A stretch of 64,000 bases of DNA. Origin: CAVSJJ01 sp963771015. Lineage in GTDB: Bacteria > Actinomycetota > Actinomycetes > Actinomycetales > Dermatophilaceae. This document shows, one piece after another, positions 38,135 to 46,777 of the stretch. The notes under the pieces are model-generated. The model was given only the letters and a program-made list of their open reading frames with translations, made no database searches and was not told the origin of the DNA. The stretch spans positions 62,001 to 126,000 of the forward strand of contig CAVYRN010000006.1 in NCBI GenBank assembly GCA_963771015.1, written 5' to 3'. The position numbers were made by a program, and so were the translations under genes. Position 1 is the stretch's first letter. Every line of letters starts with the position of its first letter.

Positions 38135-38782
38135 ATGGACCCGATGAACCCCTCACCTTCATCCATGGCCGTCCTCATCGGCGACGTCGTGCGATCCCGG
38201 GATGTCCCTGACCGCCGCGCCCTGCACGACCGCCTCCTCCGCGCGCTCACCATGGCGAGCGCTCGCACCGGCGCGGTGGACCCGATCCGGATCACGGTCG
38301 GTGACGAGTTCCAGGGCGCCTTCCGCCACCTCGGAGCGGCCATCGAGGCTGCCCTCCTGCTCCGCCTCGAGCTGCTCCCCGACGTCGACACCCGCTACGG
38401 CCTCGGGTGGGGCGGCGTCACCCGCCTCGATGCTCGCACCCAGGACGGCCCGGCGTGGTGGTCGGCGAGGGAGGCCATCGACTGGGTCAAGGAGGCCGAG
38501 GACCGGTCCGGGACCCGGCACGCGCGCACGGCCTACCGCACGGCCGATCCGAGTGCCCCCGAGCCGGCGGCCGTCAACGCCGCCCTGCTCTGTCGGGACC
38601 ATCTGGTGGGATCGTGGGACGAGCGAAGCCGCCGCATCATGAGAGGGCTGATGTCCGAGCACACCCAGGCACAGCTGGCCGAGGCCGAGGGCATCACGCC
38701 CTCGGCCGTCTCCCAGCGGGTCGGCACCGACGGCGTCGGCGCGGTTCTCCTGTCCGCAACGTGGCTGCGGGAGCTCCCGTGA
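38135..38782 (+). CDS. SatD family protein with C-terminal HTH
   Basis: A 215-residue SatD-type protein. The family start MAVLIGDVVRSRDVPDR and the core DPIRITVGDEFQGAF are present (about residues 8-75). A sigma70-region-4-like helix-turn-helix closes the protein: QAQLAEAEGITPSAVSQRV (about residues 180-200). Family function is not established; the name comes from a streptococcal acid-tolerance locus. It overlaps the next membrane-protein gene by GTGA. Regulation of its own AT-rich promoter is plausible. ATG at 38135 is favoured over an upstream ATG at 38084 by the -10 position. Confidence 0.85.
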   Translation: MDPMNPSPSSMAVLIGDVVRSRDVPDRRALHDRLLRALTMASARTGAVDPIRITVGDEFQGAFRHLGAAIEAALLLRLELLPDVDTRYGLGWGGVTRLDARTQDGPAWWSAREAIDWVKEAEDRSGTRHARTAYRTADPSAPEPAAVNAALLCRDHLVGSWDERSRRIMRGLMSEHTQAQLAEAEGITPSAVSQRVGTDGVGAVLLSATWLRELP

Positions 38783-39537
38783 GCCTGCTCGCCGTCCTCG
38801 CCCTCGCCATCGGGACCGCCGACCTGGCTCGAGGTCGGATGCTCCAGGCCGGGCGGTATGCCGCGCCGCTCGGCGCGGGGGCGCTGGCGGCCGTCCTCGC
38901 GGCGGGGCTGGCGTCGTTGAGCTCCGGCGCCGACCAGCTGCTCCTCCTCGTCGTCCTCGTCGTCCTCGTCGGCTGGGTCGTCCTCGTCGACCGGGCGCTG
39001 CGGGAGCCGGCGGGCCCGGCGCGAGCCGGCGGCGCCATGGCGTTCCTCGCCGTCGGGATCGCCGTCCTCGTCGCCTTCTCGGGGGCGGCCGGACCGGTCG
39101 GTGGCCCGCTCGCCGACTGGCTGGCCTGGACCGCCCTTCCCCGGCTTCCCGGCGCGGACGCCGACCGCACGCTGCTGCTCGCCGGCCTGCTCATCGTCCA
39201 GCTGTCGACGGGCAACCTCCTCGTCCGGCTCGCCCTCGGGTGGGGTGGCGCGCCCGAGCCGCCCGGCACGGCCCGAGCCGCCGACCGGCTCAGGGGTGGG
39301 CGGCTGCTCGGACCGATGGAGCGGGTGTTCATCCTCGGGCTCGGGCTGGCCGGCCAGGTCACCGCCGCCGGGATCGTCATCGCCGCCAAGGGCCTCATCC
39401 GGTGGCCCGAGCTGCAGGCCGTCCGCCAGGGCGACACCGACCCCGGAATCGACGCCGTCACCGAGTACTTCCTCGTCGGCAGCTTCGTCAGCTGGCTCGT
39501 CGCCCTCGGCTCCCTCGCCCTCCTCCGGGTGAGCTAG
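38779..39537 (+). CDS. Polytopic membrane protein, DUF3307-like C terminus
   Basis: A 252-residue protein with about six or seven transmembrane helices. The C-terminal third (GRLLGPMERVFILGLGLAGQVTAAGIVIAAKGLIRWPEL and TEYFLVGSFVSWLVALGSLALL) resembles DUF3307 proteins, which often accompany SatD genes. A GTG start overlaps the SatD stop (GTGA), making a tight two-gene unit. No catalytic motif is evident. Substrate or ligand unknown. Confidence 0.75.
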   Translation: MSLLAVLALAIGTADLARGRMLQAGRYAAPLGAGALAAVLAAGLASLSSGADQLLLLVVLVVLVGWVVLVDRALREPAGPARAGGAMAFLAVGIAVLVAFSGAAGPVGGPLADWLAWTALPRLPGADADRTLLLAGLLIVQLSTGNLLVRLALGWGGAPEPPGTARAADRLRGGRLLGPMERVFILGLGLAGQVTAAGIVIAAKGLIRWPELQAVRQGDTDPGIDAVTEYFLVGSFVSWLVALGSLALLRVS

Positions 39538-39641
39538 CTCATCGACGCGGATCCCCTCGCGGTGGCAGCGCTCGAGGGACCTGGGTACCGGAGCGGCCGC
39601 GGCTCCCTCGGCGGCGACGAGGTCACCGAGCGATGCCGCCG

Positions 39642-41327
39642 TCAGCTCTCGATGACCGTCGGGATGATCATCGGACGCCGGCGGATCTTGCCGCCGACCC
39701 ACCCGCCGACGGTGCGTCGGATGACCTGCTGCAGCTCGAACGGGTCGGTGACCCCGTGCCCGATGGCGTCCTCGAGGGCAGCCTGGATCCGGGGGCGGAC
39801 CTCGTCGAAGATGTCCTCGTCGGGCGCGAACCCCCGGGCGGTGATCTCGGGCCCCGCGACGACCTTGCCGGTCATCGAGTCGACGACGGCGATGACCGAG
39901 ATGAACCCCTCGTCGCGAAGGATCCGACGGTCACGCAGCAGCGTCTCGTCGGCGTCGCCGACCGAGGAGCCGTCGACGTAGACATAGCCGCACGCCTCCG
40001 CACCGGCGACCGATGCGACCCCGTCGACGAGGTCGACGACGACCCCGTCCTCGACGACGACGACCCGGTCACGGGGCACCCCGGTCGCGACGGCGAGCTC
40101 GGCGTTGGCCGCAAGATGGCGCCACTCCCCGTGGATCGGCATGACGTTGCGTGGCCTGACGATGTTGTAGAGGTAGAGCAGCTCACCGGACGCGGCGTGG
40201 CCCGAGACATGGACGCGGGCGTTGCCGCGATGGACGACCGACGCGCCGAGCCGCATCAGCCCGTTGATGACGCGGTAGACGGCGTTCTCGTTCCCCGGGA
40301 TGAGCGAGGAGGCGAGCAGGACCGTGTCGCCCGGCCCGACCTCGATCTTGTGGTCGCCCTTGGCCATCCGGGCCAGTGCCGCCATCGGCTCGCCCTGGCT
40401 TCCCGTGCTGAGCAGAACGATCCGGTCGTCGGCCAGGTCGGAGAGCGCCTTGACGTCGACGAGCACTCCGTCCGGCACTCGGAGATAGCCCAGGTCGGCG
40501 GCGATCCCCATGTTGCGCACCATCGACCGGCCCACCATGGCGACCTTGCGGCCGGCCTTGTCCGCGGCGTCGAGGACCTGTTGGACCCGGTGCACGTGCG
40601 AGGCGAAACAGGAGACGATGATCCGCCGCTCCGCGTGCCGGAAGACCTTGTCGATCGCCGAGGAGACGTCCCGCTCCGGCATCGTGAAGCCCGGCACCTC
40701 GGCGTTCGTCGAGTCGACCATCAGCAGGTCGACGCCCTGCTCACCGATGCGCGCGAAGGCGCGTAGGTCGGTGAGCCGGCCGTCGAGGGGGAGCTGGTCC
40801 ATCTTGAAGTCGCCGGTGTGCAGGATGGTGCCGCCCGACGTACGGATGCAGACGGCGAGGGCGTCGGGGATGGAGTGGTTGACGGCGATGAACTCGCAGT
40901 CGAACTCTCCCAGCTGCTCCCGGCCCCCTTCCTGGACGGTCATCGAGTAGGGGGCGATCTTGTGCTCGCGCAGCTTGGCCTCGGCGAAGGCGAGAGTGAG
41001 CTGCGAGCCGACGATCGGGATGTCGGGCTTGAGCCGGAGCAGGTACGGCAGGCTGCCGATGTGGTCCTCGTGGCCGTGGGTGAGGACGATGGCCTGGACC
41101 TGGTCGAGCCGGTGCTCGATGCACGAGAAGTCCGGAAGGATGAGGTCGATGCCGGGATGGTGCTCGTCGGGGAAGAGGACGCCGACGTCGACGATGAGCA
41201 GCTGCCCGCGGTGCTCGAAGACGGTCATGTTCCGGCCGATCTCGCCGAGTCCGCCGAGCGGCATGATCCGGACACCGCCCTCGGCCAGGGGCGCGGGGGA
41301 TCCCAGCTCGGGGTGGGGATGGCTCAT
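39642..41327 (-). CDS. rnj: Ribonuclease J
   Basis: A 561-residue metallo-beta-lactamase/beta-CASP ribonuclease with 5'-3' exonuclease and endonuclease activity in mRNA decay and rRNA maturation. Metal motifs are THGHEDHIG (HxHxDH), VNHSIPDA, HTGDFKMD and the CASP-domain segments STNAEVPGFT and HVSGHAASGEL. The C-terminal domain runs from about residue 450. The ATG overlaps the dapA stop (ATGA); rnj follows dapA in mycobacteria too. Confidence 0.97.
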   Translation of the reverse strand: MSHPHPELGSPAPLAEGGVRIMPLGGLGEIGRNMTVFEHRGQLLIVDVGVLFPDEHHPGIDLILPDFSCIEHRLDQVQAIVLTHGHEDHIGSLPYLLRLKPDIPIVGSQLTLAFAEAKLREHKIAPYSMTVQEGGREQLGEFDCEFIAVNHSIPDALAVCIRTSGGTILHTGDFKMDQLPLDGRLTDLRAFARIGEQGVDLLMVDSTNAEVPGFTMPERDVSSAIDKVFRHAERRIIVSCFASHVHRVQQVLDAADKAGRKVAMVGRSMVRNMGIAADLGYLRVPDGVLVDVKALSDLADDRIVLLSTGSQGEPMAALARMAKGDHKIEVGPGDTVLLASSLIPGNENAVYRVINGLMRLGASVVHRGNARVHVSGHAASGELLYLYNIVRPRNVMPIHGEWRHLAANAELAVATGVPRDRVVVVEDGVVVDLVDGVASVAGAEACGYVYVDGSSVGDADETLLRDRRILRDEGFISVIAVVDSMTGKVVAGPEITARGFAPDEDIFDEVRPRIQAALEDAIGHGVTDPFELQQVIRRTVGGWVGGKIRRRPMIIPTVIES

Positions 41328-42214
41328 GTCAGGTCTGTCAGCGCGAGTGCCCGGTCCAGCGCCGCGCGCTGTTCCGTGGTCGCCTCGAGCAACGGCAGCC
41401 GCACCGCCGTGCTGGTCAGCACGCCGGTGGCGACGAGGCCGGCCTTGGCCATGATCGCCCCCTGGGTGATGGTCATGACGGCCTCGACCAGCGGCACGAG
41501 CATCCGGTGGAGCTCGCGGGCCCGCGCGAGGTCGCCGTCGACCGCGGCGCGCACCATCGCGGCATACGGCCTCGGGGCGACCTGGGAGGTGACGCCGACG
41601 ATGCCGTGGCCGCCGTTGGCGAAGTGGTAGAGGTTGGCGGCGTCGTCGCCGGAGTACCAGAGCAGGTCCGTGGCGGCCATGACCTTCGTCGCCGCCCAGT
41701 AGTCGCCCTTGGCGTCCTTGACCGCCCGGATGCGCGGATGCTCGGCGAGCCGCAGCATCGTCTCGGGCTGGATGGGTGTGCCGGTCCGTCCCGGGATGTC
41801 GTACATCATCAGCGGCAGGTCGGTCGCGTCCGCGACGGCGGTGAAGTGGGCGATGAGCCCGGACTGCGGCGGCTTGTTGTAGTAGGGGGTGACGACGAGC
41901 AGGCCGTGGGCACCGGCCGCCGCGGCCTGCCGGGCCAGCTCGACCGTGTGTGCCGTGTCGTTCGTGCCGACCCCCGCGACGACCCTGGCCCGGTCCCCCA
42001 CCGCGCCGAGCACCGCGTGGAGCAGCTCGATCTTCTCCTCGTCGGTCGTCGTCGGCGACTCGCCGGTCGTCCCGCTGACGACGAGGCCGTCGTGCCCCGC
42101 GTCGACGAGGTGCGCGGCCAACGCCGCCGCCGCGTCGAGGTCGAGCGAGGCGTCCGCTCGCATGGGAGTGACGATCGCCGACAGGACGCGGCCGAAGACA
42201 GGGCTCTCGGGCAT
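41324..42214 (-). CDS. dapA: 4-hydroxy-tetrahydrodipicolinate synthase
   Basis: Condenses pyruvate with aspartate semialdehyde, the first committed step to diaminopimelate and lysine. The Schiff-base Lys166 is in AVKDAKGD, the catalytic Tyr138 in MMYDIPGRTG, and GTTGES binds pyruvate. 296 residues, normal length. A TAGCCT box 6 bases before the ATG implies a leaderless dapA-rnj message. It is divergent from thyA. Confidence 0.97.
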   Translation of the reverse strand: MPESPVFGRVLSAIVTPMRADASLDLDAAAALAAHLVDAGHDGLVVSGTTGESPTTTDEEKIELLHAVLGAVGDRARVVAGVGTNDTAHTVELARQAAAAGAHGLLVVTPYYNKPPQSGLIAHFTAVADATDLPLMMYDIPGRTGTPIQPETMLRLAEHPRIRAVKDAKGDYWAATKVMAATDLLWYSGDDAANLYHFANGGHGIVGVTSQVAPRPYAAMVRAAVDGDLARARELHRMLVPLVEAVMTITQGAIMAKAGLVATGVLTSTAVRLPLLEATTEQRAALDRALALTDLT

Positions 42215-42220
42215 GAGGGA

Positions 42221-42226
42221 AGGCTA
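42221..42226 (-). promoter_or_regulatory. -10 box TAGCCT for dapA
   Basis: Six bases separate TAGCCT from the dapA ATG at 42214. Confidence 0.6.
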
Positions 42227-42245
42227 TCGCGGGCCGGCGCGATGC

Positions 42246-42251
42246 TAGTTT
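42246..42251 (+). promoter_or_regulatory. -10 box TAGTTT for thyA
   Basis: Six bases separate TAGTTT from the thyA GTG at 42258; it is 19 bases from the divergent dapA box. Confidence 0.6.
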
Positions 42252-42257
42252 GCGAGC

Positions 42258-43076
42258 GTGCGCGCCTACCTCGACCTCCTCGACCACGTCCTCACGACCG
42301 GCGTCGACAAGTCCGACCGCACCGGCACGGGGACCCGCAGCGTGTTCGGCTACCAGATGCGGTTCGACCTCGGCGCGGGGTTCCCAGTCCTCACGACGAA
42401 GCGGCTGCACCTGCGCTCGATCATCGGCGAGCTGCTGTGGTTCCTCCGCGGCGACACCAATGTCCGGTGGCTCCGCGAGCGTGGCATCACGATCTGGGAC
42501 GAGTGGGCCGACGAGAACGGCGACCTCGGCCCGGTCTACGGCCACCAGTGGCGGTCGTGGCCGACCCCGGACGGGCGGCACGTCGACCAGATCGCGGCCG
42601 TCATCGCGTCGATCCGCACCAACCCCGACAGCCGGCGGCACATCGTCAGCGCCTGGAACGTCGCCGACGTCGACCGGATGGCCCTCCCGCCGTGCCACAC
42701 GATGTTCCAGTTCTACGTCCGCCCCGACACCGAGGGGCCCTCGGGCTCCGCCGCCTATCTCGACTGTCAGCTCTACCAGCGCAGCGCGGACATCTTCCTG
42801 GGCGTCCCGTTCAACATCGCCTCCTACGCGCTTCTCACGATGATGGTCGCCCAGCTGACCGACCTCGTACCGGGACATTTCGTCCACACCATCGGCGACG
42901 CCCACCTGTACGCGAACCACCACGAGCAGGCCCGTCTCCAGCTCACCCGCGAGCCCTTCCCGTTGCCGACGATGCGGATCGCCCCCAAGACGGCGATCGA
43001 CGATTTCGACCTCGAGGACTTCGAGCTCGTGGGGTACGAGGCACACCCGTCCATCAAGGCGCCGATCGCCGTCTGA
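42258..43076 (+). CDS. thyA: Thymidylate synthase ThyA
   Basis: Makes dTMP from dUMP using methylenetetrahydrofolate, releasing dihydrofolate for FolA encoded next. Catalytic Cys146 is in LPPCHTMFQF; DLGPVYGHQWRSW, DSRRHIVSAWN and FNIASYALLTMM are conserved. 272 residues. A GTG start follows a -10 box directly. The folA gene begins 76 bases later on the same strand, the usual thyA-folA pair. Confidence 0.98.
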   Translation: MRAYLDLLDHVLTTGVDKSDRTGTGTRSVFGYQMRFDLGAGFPVLTTKRLHLRSIIGELLWFLRGDTNVRWLRERGITIWDEWADENGDLGPVYGHQWRSWPTPDGRHVDQIAAVIASIRTNPDSRRHIVSAWNVADVDRMALPPCHTMFQFYVRPDTEGPSGSAAYLDCQLYQRSADIFLGVPFNIASYALLTMMVAQLTDLVPGHFVHTIGDAHLYANHHEQARLQLTREPFPLPTMRIAPKTAIDDFDLEDFELVGYEAHPSIKAPIAV

Positions 43077-43140
43077 GCGGCCGCGTCGACCGTGACACGG
43101 ACGACCTCGGACCGACCCCACGGTGGCCCCCCGGGCGGCA

Positions 43141-43146
43141 TACAGT
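43141..43146 (+). promoter_or_regulatory. -10 box TACAGT for folA
   Basis: Six bases separate TACAGT from the ATG at 43153. The box overlaps a CGGCATAC octamer (43136-43143). Confidence 0.6.
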
Positions 43147-43152
43147 GCCCTC

Positions 43153-43620
43153 ATGACGCGAATCACCCTCATCGCGGCCGTGGGACGGAACCGGGTCATC
43201 GGCCTCGGGGGCCAGATCCCGTGGCATCTCGGTGAGGACCTCGCCCACTTCAAGGCGACGACGATGGGCCACCCGCTCGTCATGGGCCGGGCGACCTTCG
43301 ACGCGATCGGTCGGCCCCTGCCCGGGCGACGGACCATCGTCATCACCCGGTCCCGGGCCTGGCAGCACGCCGACATCGAGGTGGCCCACTCCTTCCCCGA
43401 CGCCCTCGCGCTCGCCGGGCCGGCCGACGAGGTCTTCGTCGCGGGGGGTGGACAGGTCTACGCCGAGGCGCTGCCGTGGGCGCACCGGATGGTGCTGACC
43501 GAGGTCGATGCGACACCGGAGGGCGACACGCACTTCCCGGAGTGGGACCACCGCGAGTGGACGGAGGTGGAGCGCTCGCCGCACGACGGCTTCGACATCG
43601 TCGTCTACGAGCGTCGTTAG
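43153..43620 (+). CDS. folA: Dihydrofolate reductase
   Basis: A 155-residue NADPH-dependent dihydrofolate reductase. Signatures: LIAAVGRNRVIGLGGQIPWHL, the folate-binding Asp/Glu position as EDLAHFKATTMGHPLVMGRATFD, and the NADPH site VFVAGGGQVYAEAL. The TAG stop codon (43618-43620) is also the first half of the -10 box of the next gene. Confidence 0.96.
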   Translation: MTRITLIAAVGRNRVIGLGGQIPWHLGEDLAHFKATTMGHPLVMGRATFDAIGRPLPGRRTIVITRSRAWQHADIEVAHSFPDALALAGPADEVFVAGGGQVYAEALPWAHRMVLTEVDATPEGDTHFPEWDHREWTEVERSPHDGFDIVVYERR

Positions 43621-43623
43621 GCT
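43618..43623 (+). promoter_or_regulatory. -10 box TAGGCT made from the folA stop codon
   Basis: The TAG stop of folA plus GCT gives TAGGCT, 6 bases before the GTG at 43630. Confidence 0.55.
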
Positions 43624-43629
43624 GACCGG

Positions 43630-44361
43630 GTGCCCATCCACGCCGAGACCACCGACCGCGTCGCGCTCATCACCATCGACCGTCCCGAGCGCCGCAACGC
43701 CCTCACCCTGGCCGCGCTCGATGACCTGCACGCTGCCGTTGTCGCCGCCCTCGACACGGGCGCCCGCGCCCTGGTCCTCACCGGAGCGGGCGGTCACTTC
43801 TGCGCCGGGGCCGACCTCACCGAGCTGGAGGACGTGACGTTCACCGAACGGCTCGCCGAGGTCCTCGAACACCTGGCGGCGGCTCCGGTCCTCACCGTCG
43901 CCGCGATCAGCGGCTCGTGCATGGGCCTCGGGATGCAGCTCGCCGTCGCCTGCGACGTCAGGGTGGCCACCGACGACGCCCGCTTCGCCGTCCCCGTCGC
44001 CCGGCTCGGCCTCATGGTGAGCCGCTGGACCCTCGAGCGGGTGTCCCGGTTCTTCGGCGAGGGGGCGGCGCGGCAGATGGTCCTCACCGGCGAGGTTCTC
44101 GACGCCAACGACGCCTGGCGCCTCGGCTTCGTCCAGCGCCGCGGGGCGCTCGACGTGGCCCTCGCGGTGGCCGCCGACGCCGTGCCGCTGGCTCCGTTGT
44201 CGCAGGCCGGGTCGAAGATCGGGTTCGACGCCCGGGCCGGCACCGCCGCGGAGGTCGCCCGGTACGACGCGGCGTTCGCCGCAGCCTGGGCCAGTGCCGA
44301 CCTGGCCGAGGGACAGCGGGCCTTCGCCGCGCGCCGGCCCCCGCGTTTCGAGGGCCGATGA
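43630..44361 (+). CDS. Enoyl-CoA hydratase/isomerase family protein
   Basis: A 243-residue crotonase-fold protein. The CoA-binding and oxyanion-hole segments are RPERRNALTLAALDDL, GGHFCAGADLTEL and GSCMGLGMQLAVACDVR. At the position of the first catalytic Glu of hydratases the sequence reads FAVPVARLGLM rather than the usual P-E pattern, so a true hydratase activity is doubtful. It starts with GTG nine bases after folA and overlaps the GNAT gene (ATGA). Substrate unknown. Confidence 0.85.
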   Translation: MPIHAETTDRVALITIDRPERRNALTLAALDDLHAAVVAALDTGARALVLTGAGGHFCAGADLTELEDVTFTERLAEVLEHLAAAPVLTVAAISGSCMGLGMQLAVACDVRVATDDARFAVPVARLGLMVSRWTLERVSRFFGEGAARQMVLTGEVLDANDAWRLGFVQRRGALDVALAVAADAVPLAPLSQAGSKIGFDARAGTAAEVARYDAAFAAAWASADLAEGQRAFAARRPPRFEGR

Positions 44362-44945
44362 GCGGCCCGCTGGCGAACGTCTCGGTGCGCGCCGCCCGGC
44401 CGGGCGATGTCGCGTCGGTCGGTGCGGTACAGGCCGTCGTCTGGCGGGTCGCGTATGCCGGGCGGGTGCCCGACGAGGTCCTGGCCCGGTTCGACGCCGA
44501 GACGTTCGCCGAGGTCTGGCGCCGCTCACTGGCCGACCCGCCCGCCGGGGTGTACCGGCTTCTCGTCGCCCTCGACGGCGCCGAGGTGAGCGGGTACGCC
44601 GCGATCGCGCCGAGCCAGGACCCCGACCTCGGGAACGCCTCCGGCGAGGTGACGACGCTCGGCGTCCACCCCGACGCCCGCGGGCGGGGCCACGGCTCGC
44701 GGCTGCTCAATGCGTGCGTCGACCTTCTCGTCGAGGCCGGGGCCGAGCTCGTCACCGTGTGGCTGCCGGCGTCCGACGAGGCGACCCGGGCCTTTCTCCA
44801 TGCCGGCGGCTTCGCCCCGGACGGGGCGTTCCGCGACCGCGTCGTCGCCGCCGACGGTGGGACCCTGCGCGAGGTGCGCCTCGTCGCCGCCGCGCCGGCC
44901 GACGGATCGGATGTGGCGACCGACCCCGGCCAGCCCGCCCCGTGA
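44358..44945 (+). CDS. GNAT-family N-acetyltransferase
   Basis: A 195-residue acetyltransferase. The N-terminal VRAARPGDVASVGAVQAVVWRVAYAG, the acetyl-CoA pyrophosphate loop GVHPDARGRGHGSRLL (Q/RxxGxG/A) and the LHAGGFAPDG beta-bulge region are clear. The acceptor cannot be predicted. ATGA overlap with the crotonase gene before it and GTGA overlap with azlC after it. Confidence 0.88.
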   Translation: MSGPLANVSVRAARPGDVASVGAVQAVVWRVAYAGRVPDEVLARFDAETFAEVWRRSLADPPAGVYRLLVALDGAEVSGYAAIAPSQDPDLGNASGEVTTLGVHPDARGRGHGSRLLNACVDLLVEAGAELVTVWLPASDEATRAFLHAGGFAPDGAFRDRVVAADGGTLREVRLVAAAPADGSDVATDPGQPAP

Positions 44946-45694
44946 CCGCCGCCGTCGAGTCCGGCGACCTGCCCGCGAGCCGTCGCCGCGAGGTCGTGCG
45001 GCAGTCGCTCTACATCGGTGCGGCCACCGGCGCCTACGGCATCAGCTTCGGGGCCCTGTCGGTGGCCGCCGGACTCAGCATCCTCCAGACCCAGGCCCTC
45101 TCGGCGCTGCTCTTCTCCGGTGGCTCCCAGTTCGCCGTCGTCAGCATCCTCGGAGCCGGCGGGTCGGGTGCGGCCGCGGTCGCGACGTCGACCCTGCTCG
45201 GCATCCGCAACGGCCTCTACGGGCTGCGGACGTCCCGGATCCTCGGCGTCGGTGGCCTGCGACGGCTCCTCGCGGCGCAGGTGACGATCGACGAGTCGAC
45301 TGCGGTCGCGGTCGCCCAGCCCGAGCCGCGGGCCCAGCGGATCGGGTTCTGGGTCACCGGTGGCACCGTCTTCGCCCTGTGGAACCTCATGACCCTCGTC
45401 GGTGCCGTCGTCGGCGATACCCTCGGCGACCCGCGCCGCTACGGCCTCGACGCCGCTGCCGCGGCGGCCTTCCTCGCGCTCATCTGGCCGCGGCTGCACA
45501 GCGGTGACGCGCGCGCCACCGCCGTGCTCGCGGCCTTCGTCGCCCTCGTCACCGCGCCGGTCCTCCCGGCGGGCCTGCCCGTCATCCTCGCCGCCCTCGC
45601 TGCCGTCGTTGTCGGGCTGCGCCGGGCAGGGGTTCACGAGGAGCCCCTCGAGGGGGCCGACGGCGCGCTGCCCGGTTCGGACCCGACGCCATGA
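44942..45694 (+). CDS. azlC: Branched-chain amino acid exporter, AzlC subunit
   Basis: A 250-residue membrane protein of the AzlC/BrnF family. The N-terminal motif YIGAATGAYGISFGALSVAAGLSILQTQALSALLFSGGSQFA and GIRNGLYGL are family hallmarks. About seven transmembrane helices. The GTG overlaps the GNAT stop; the ATG of azlD overlaps the azlC stop (ATGA). Family members export leucine, isoleucine, valine or analogues. Confidence 0.92.
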   Translation: MTAAVESGDLPASRRREVVRQSLYIGAATGAYGISFGALSVAAGLSILQTQALSALLFSGGSQFAVVSILGAGGSGAAAVATSTLLGIRNGLYGLRTSRILGVGGLRRLLAAQVTIDESTAVAVAQPEPRAQRIGFWVTGGTVFALWNLMTLVGAVVGDTLGDPRRYGLDAAAAAAFLALIWPRLHSGDARATAVLAAFVALVTAPVLPAGLPVILAALAAVVVGLRRAGVHEEPLEGADGALPGSDPTP

Positions 45695-46005
45695 CGACGT
45701 GGGTCGCGGTCCTCCTCGCCTGCCTGCTGGCCTACCTGCTCAAGCTCATCGGCTACGTCGTGCCGGCCAGGTGGGTCGAGGGGCCACGGATCTCCCGGGT
45801 GACGACGCTGCTGCCGGTGGCTCTGCTTGCCGCCCTCGTGGTCACCCAGACCGTCATCGGCGACGGCGGCGCGGTCGTCGTGGACGCACGCCTCGTGGCC
45901 GCCGGCGTCGCGGTGCTGCTGCTGCTGCTCCGGGCGAACTTCCTCGTCGTCGTCTTCGGCGCCGCCGCCGTCGCCGGGGTGCTCCGCGCGCTGGGCTGGG
46001 GCTGA
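45691..46005 (+). CDS. azlD: Branched-chain amino acid exporter, AzlD subunit
   Basis: A 104-residue protein with three or four transmembrane helices. LACLLAYLLKLIGYVVPARW and the final RANFLVVVFGAAAVAGVLRAL match the AzlD/BrnE family, the small partner of AzlC. Its stop is 4 bases from the convergent dapB stop. Confidence 0.9.
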   Translation: MTTWVAVLLACLLAYLLKLIGYVVPARWVEGPRISRVTTLLPVALLAALVVTQTVIGDGGAVVVDARLVAAGVAVLLLLLRANFLVVVFGAAAVAGVLRALGWG

Positions 46006-46009
46006 GACG

Positions 46010-46762
46010 TCAGTCGGCGAGACCGATGTAGTGCTCGAGGCCGACCGTCACGCCCGGGTGGGCCGCGACGGCGCGGACCGCCGCGATGACCCCGGGCATG
46101 AACGACACCCGGTCGACGCTGTCGTGCCGGATCGTCAGGGTCTCGCCCTCGCCCCCGAACAGGACCTCCTGGTGGGCGACGAGCCCGCGCAGCCGGACGG
46201 CGTGGACGGCGATCCCGTCGACCCGGGCACCCCGGGCGCCGCCTGGGTCGGACTGGGTCGCATCCGGAACGGGCCCGAGGTCCGCCTGAGTGCGGGCTGC
46301 GGCAATGAGCGAGGCGGTCCTCGCGGCGGTGCCGGAGGGGGCGTCGACCTTGTTCGGGTGGTGGAGCTCGATGATCTCGGCCGACTCGTAGAACCGGGCC
46401 GCCTGGGCGGCGAACGCCATCATGAGGACCGCGCCGAGGGCGAAGTTCGGGGCGATGAGAACACCGACACCCGGGTGCGCCGCGACCATGTCCCGCAGGG
46501 CGGCGACCCGCTCCTCGGACCACCCGGTCGTGCCGACGACGACGTGGGTCCCGCGCTCCACACAGGCGGCGACGTTGCCCGGCGAGGCGTCCGGCACGGT
46601 GAACTCGACGACGACGTCGGCACCGCAGAGGTCGCCGAGGTCGTCCCCGACGTCGTACCGCCCGACGAGGTCCAGCCCCTCGGCCGCCTCGACGGCCCGA
46701 CACACCTCGGCGCCCATCCGCCCGGCCGCACCGATCACCGCAACGCGCCTCACCTCAGCCAC
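46010..46762 (-). CDS. dapB: 4-hydroxy-tetrahydrodipicolinate reductase
   Basis: Reduces the DapA product on the way to diaminopimelate. The NAD(P)H-binding loop is VAVIGAAGRMG, and the catalytic segment is ELHHPNKVDAPSGTA. 250 residues. The GTG start is preceded by TAGGGT 6 bases upstream. The promoter abuts an eroded copy of the downstream lipoprotein gene. Confidence 0.97.
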   Translation of the reverse strand: MAEVRRVAVIGAAGRMGAEVCRAVEAAEGLDLVGRYDVGDDLGDLCGADVVVEFTVPDASPGNVAACVERGTHVVVGTTGWSEERVAALRDMVAAHPGVGVLIAPNFALGAVLMMAFAAQAARFYESAEIIELHHPNKVDAPSGTAARTASLIAAARTQADLGPVPDATQSDPGGARGARVDGIAVHAVRLRGLVAHQEVLFGGEGETLTIRHDSVDRVSFMPGVIAAVRAVAAHPGVTVGLEHYIGLAD

Positions 46763-46768
46763 GCGAGC

Positions 46769-46774
46769 ACCCTA
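46769..46774 (-). promoter_or_regulatory. -10 box TAGGGT for dapB
   Basis: Six bases separate TAGGGT from the GTG at 46762, a leaderless arrangement. Confidence 0.6.
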
Positions 46775-46777
46775 CTC

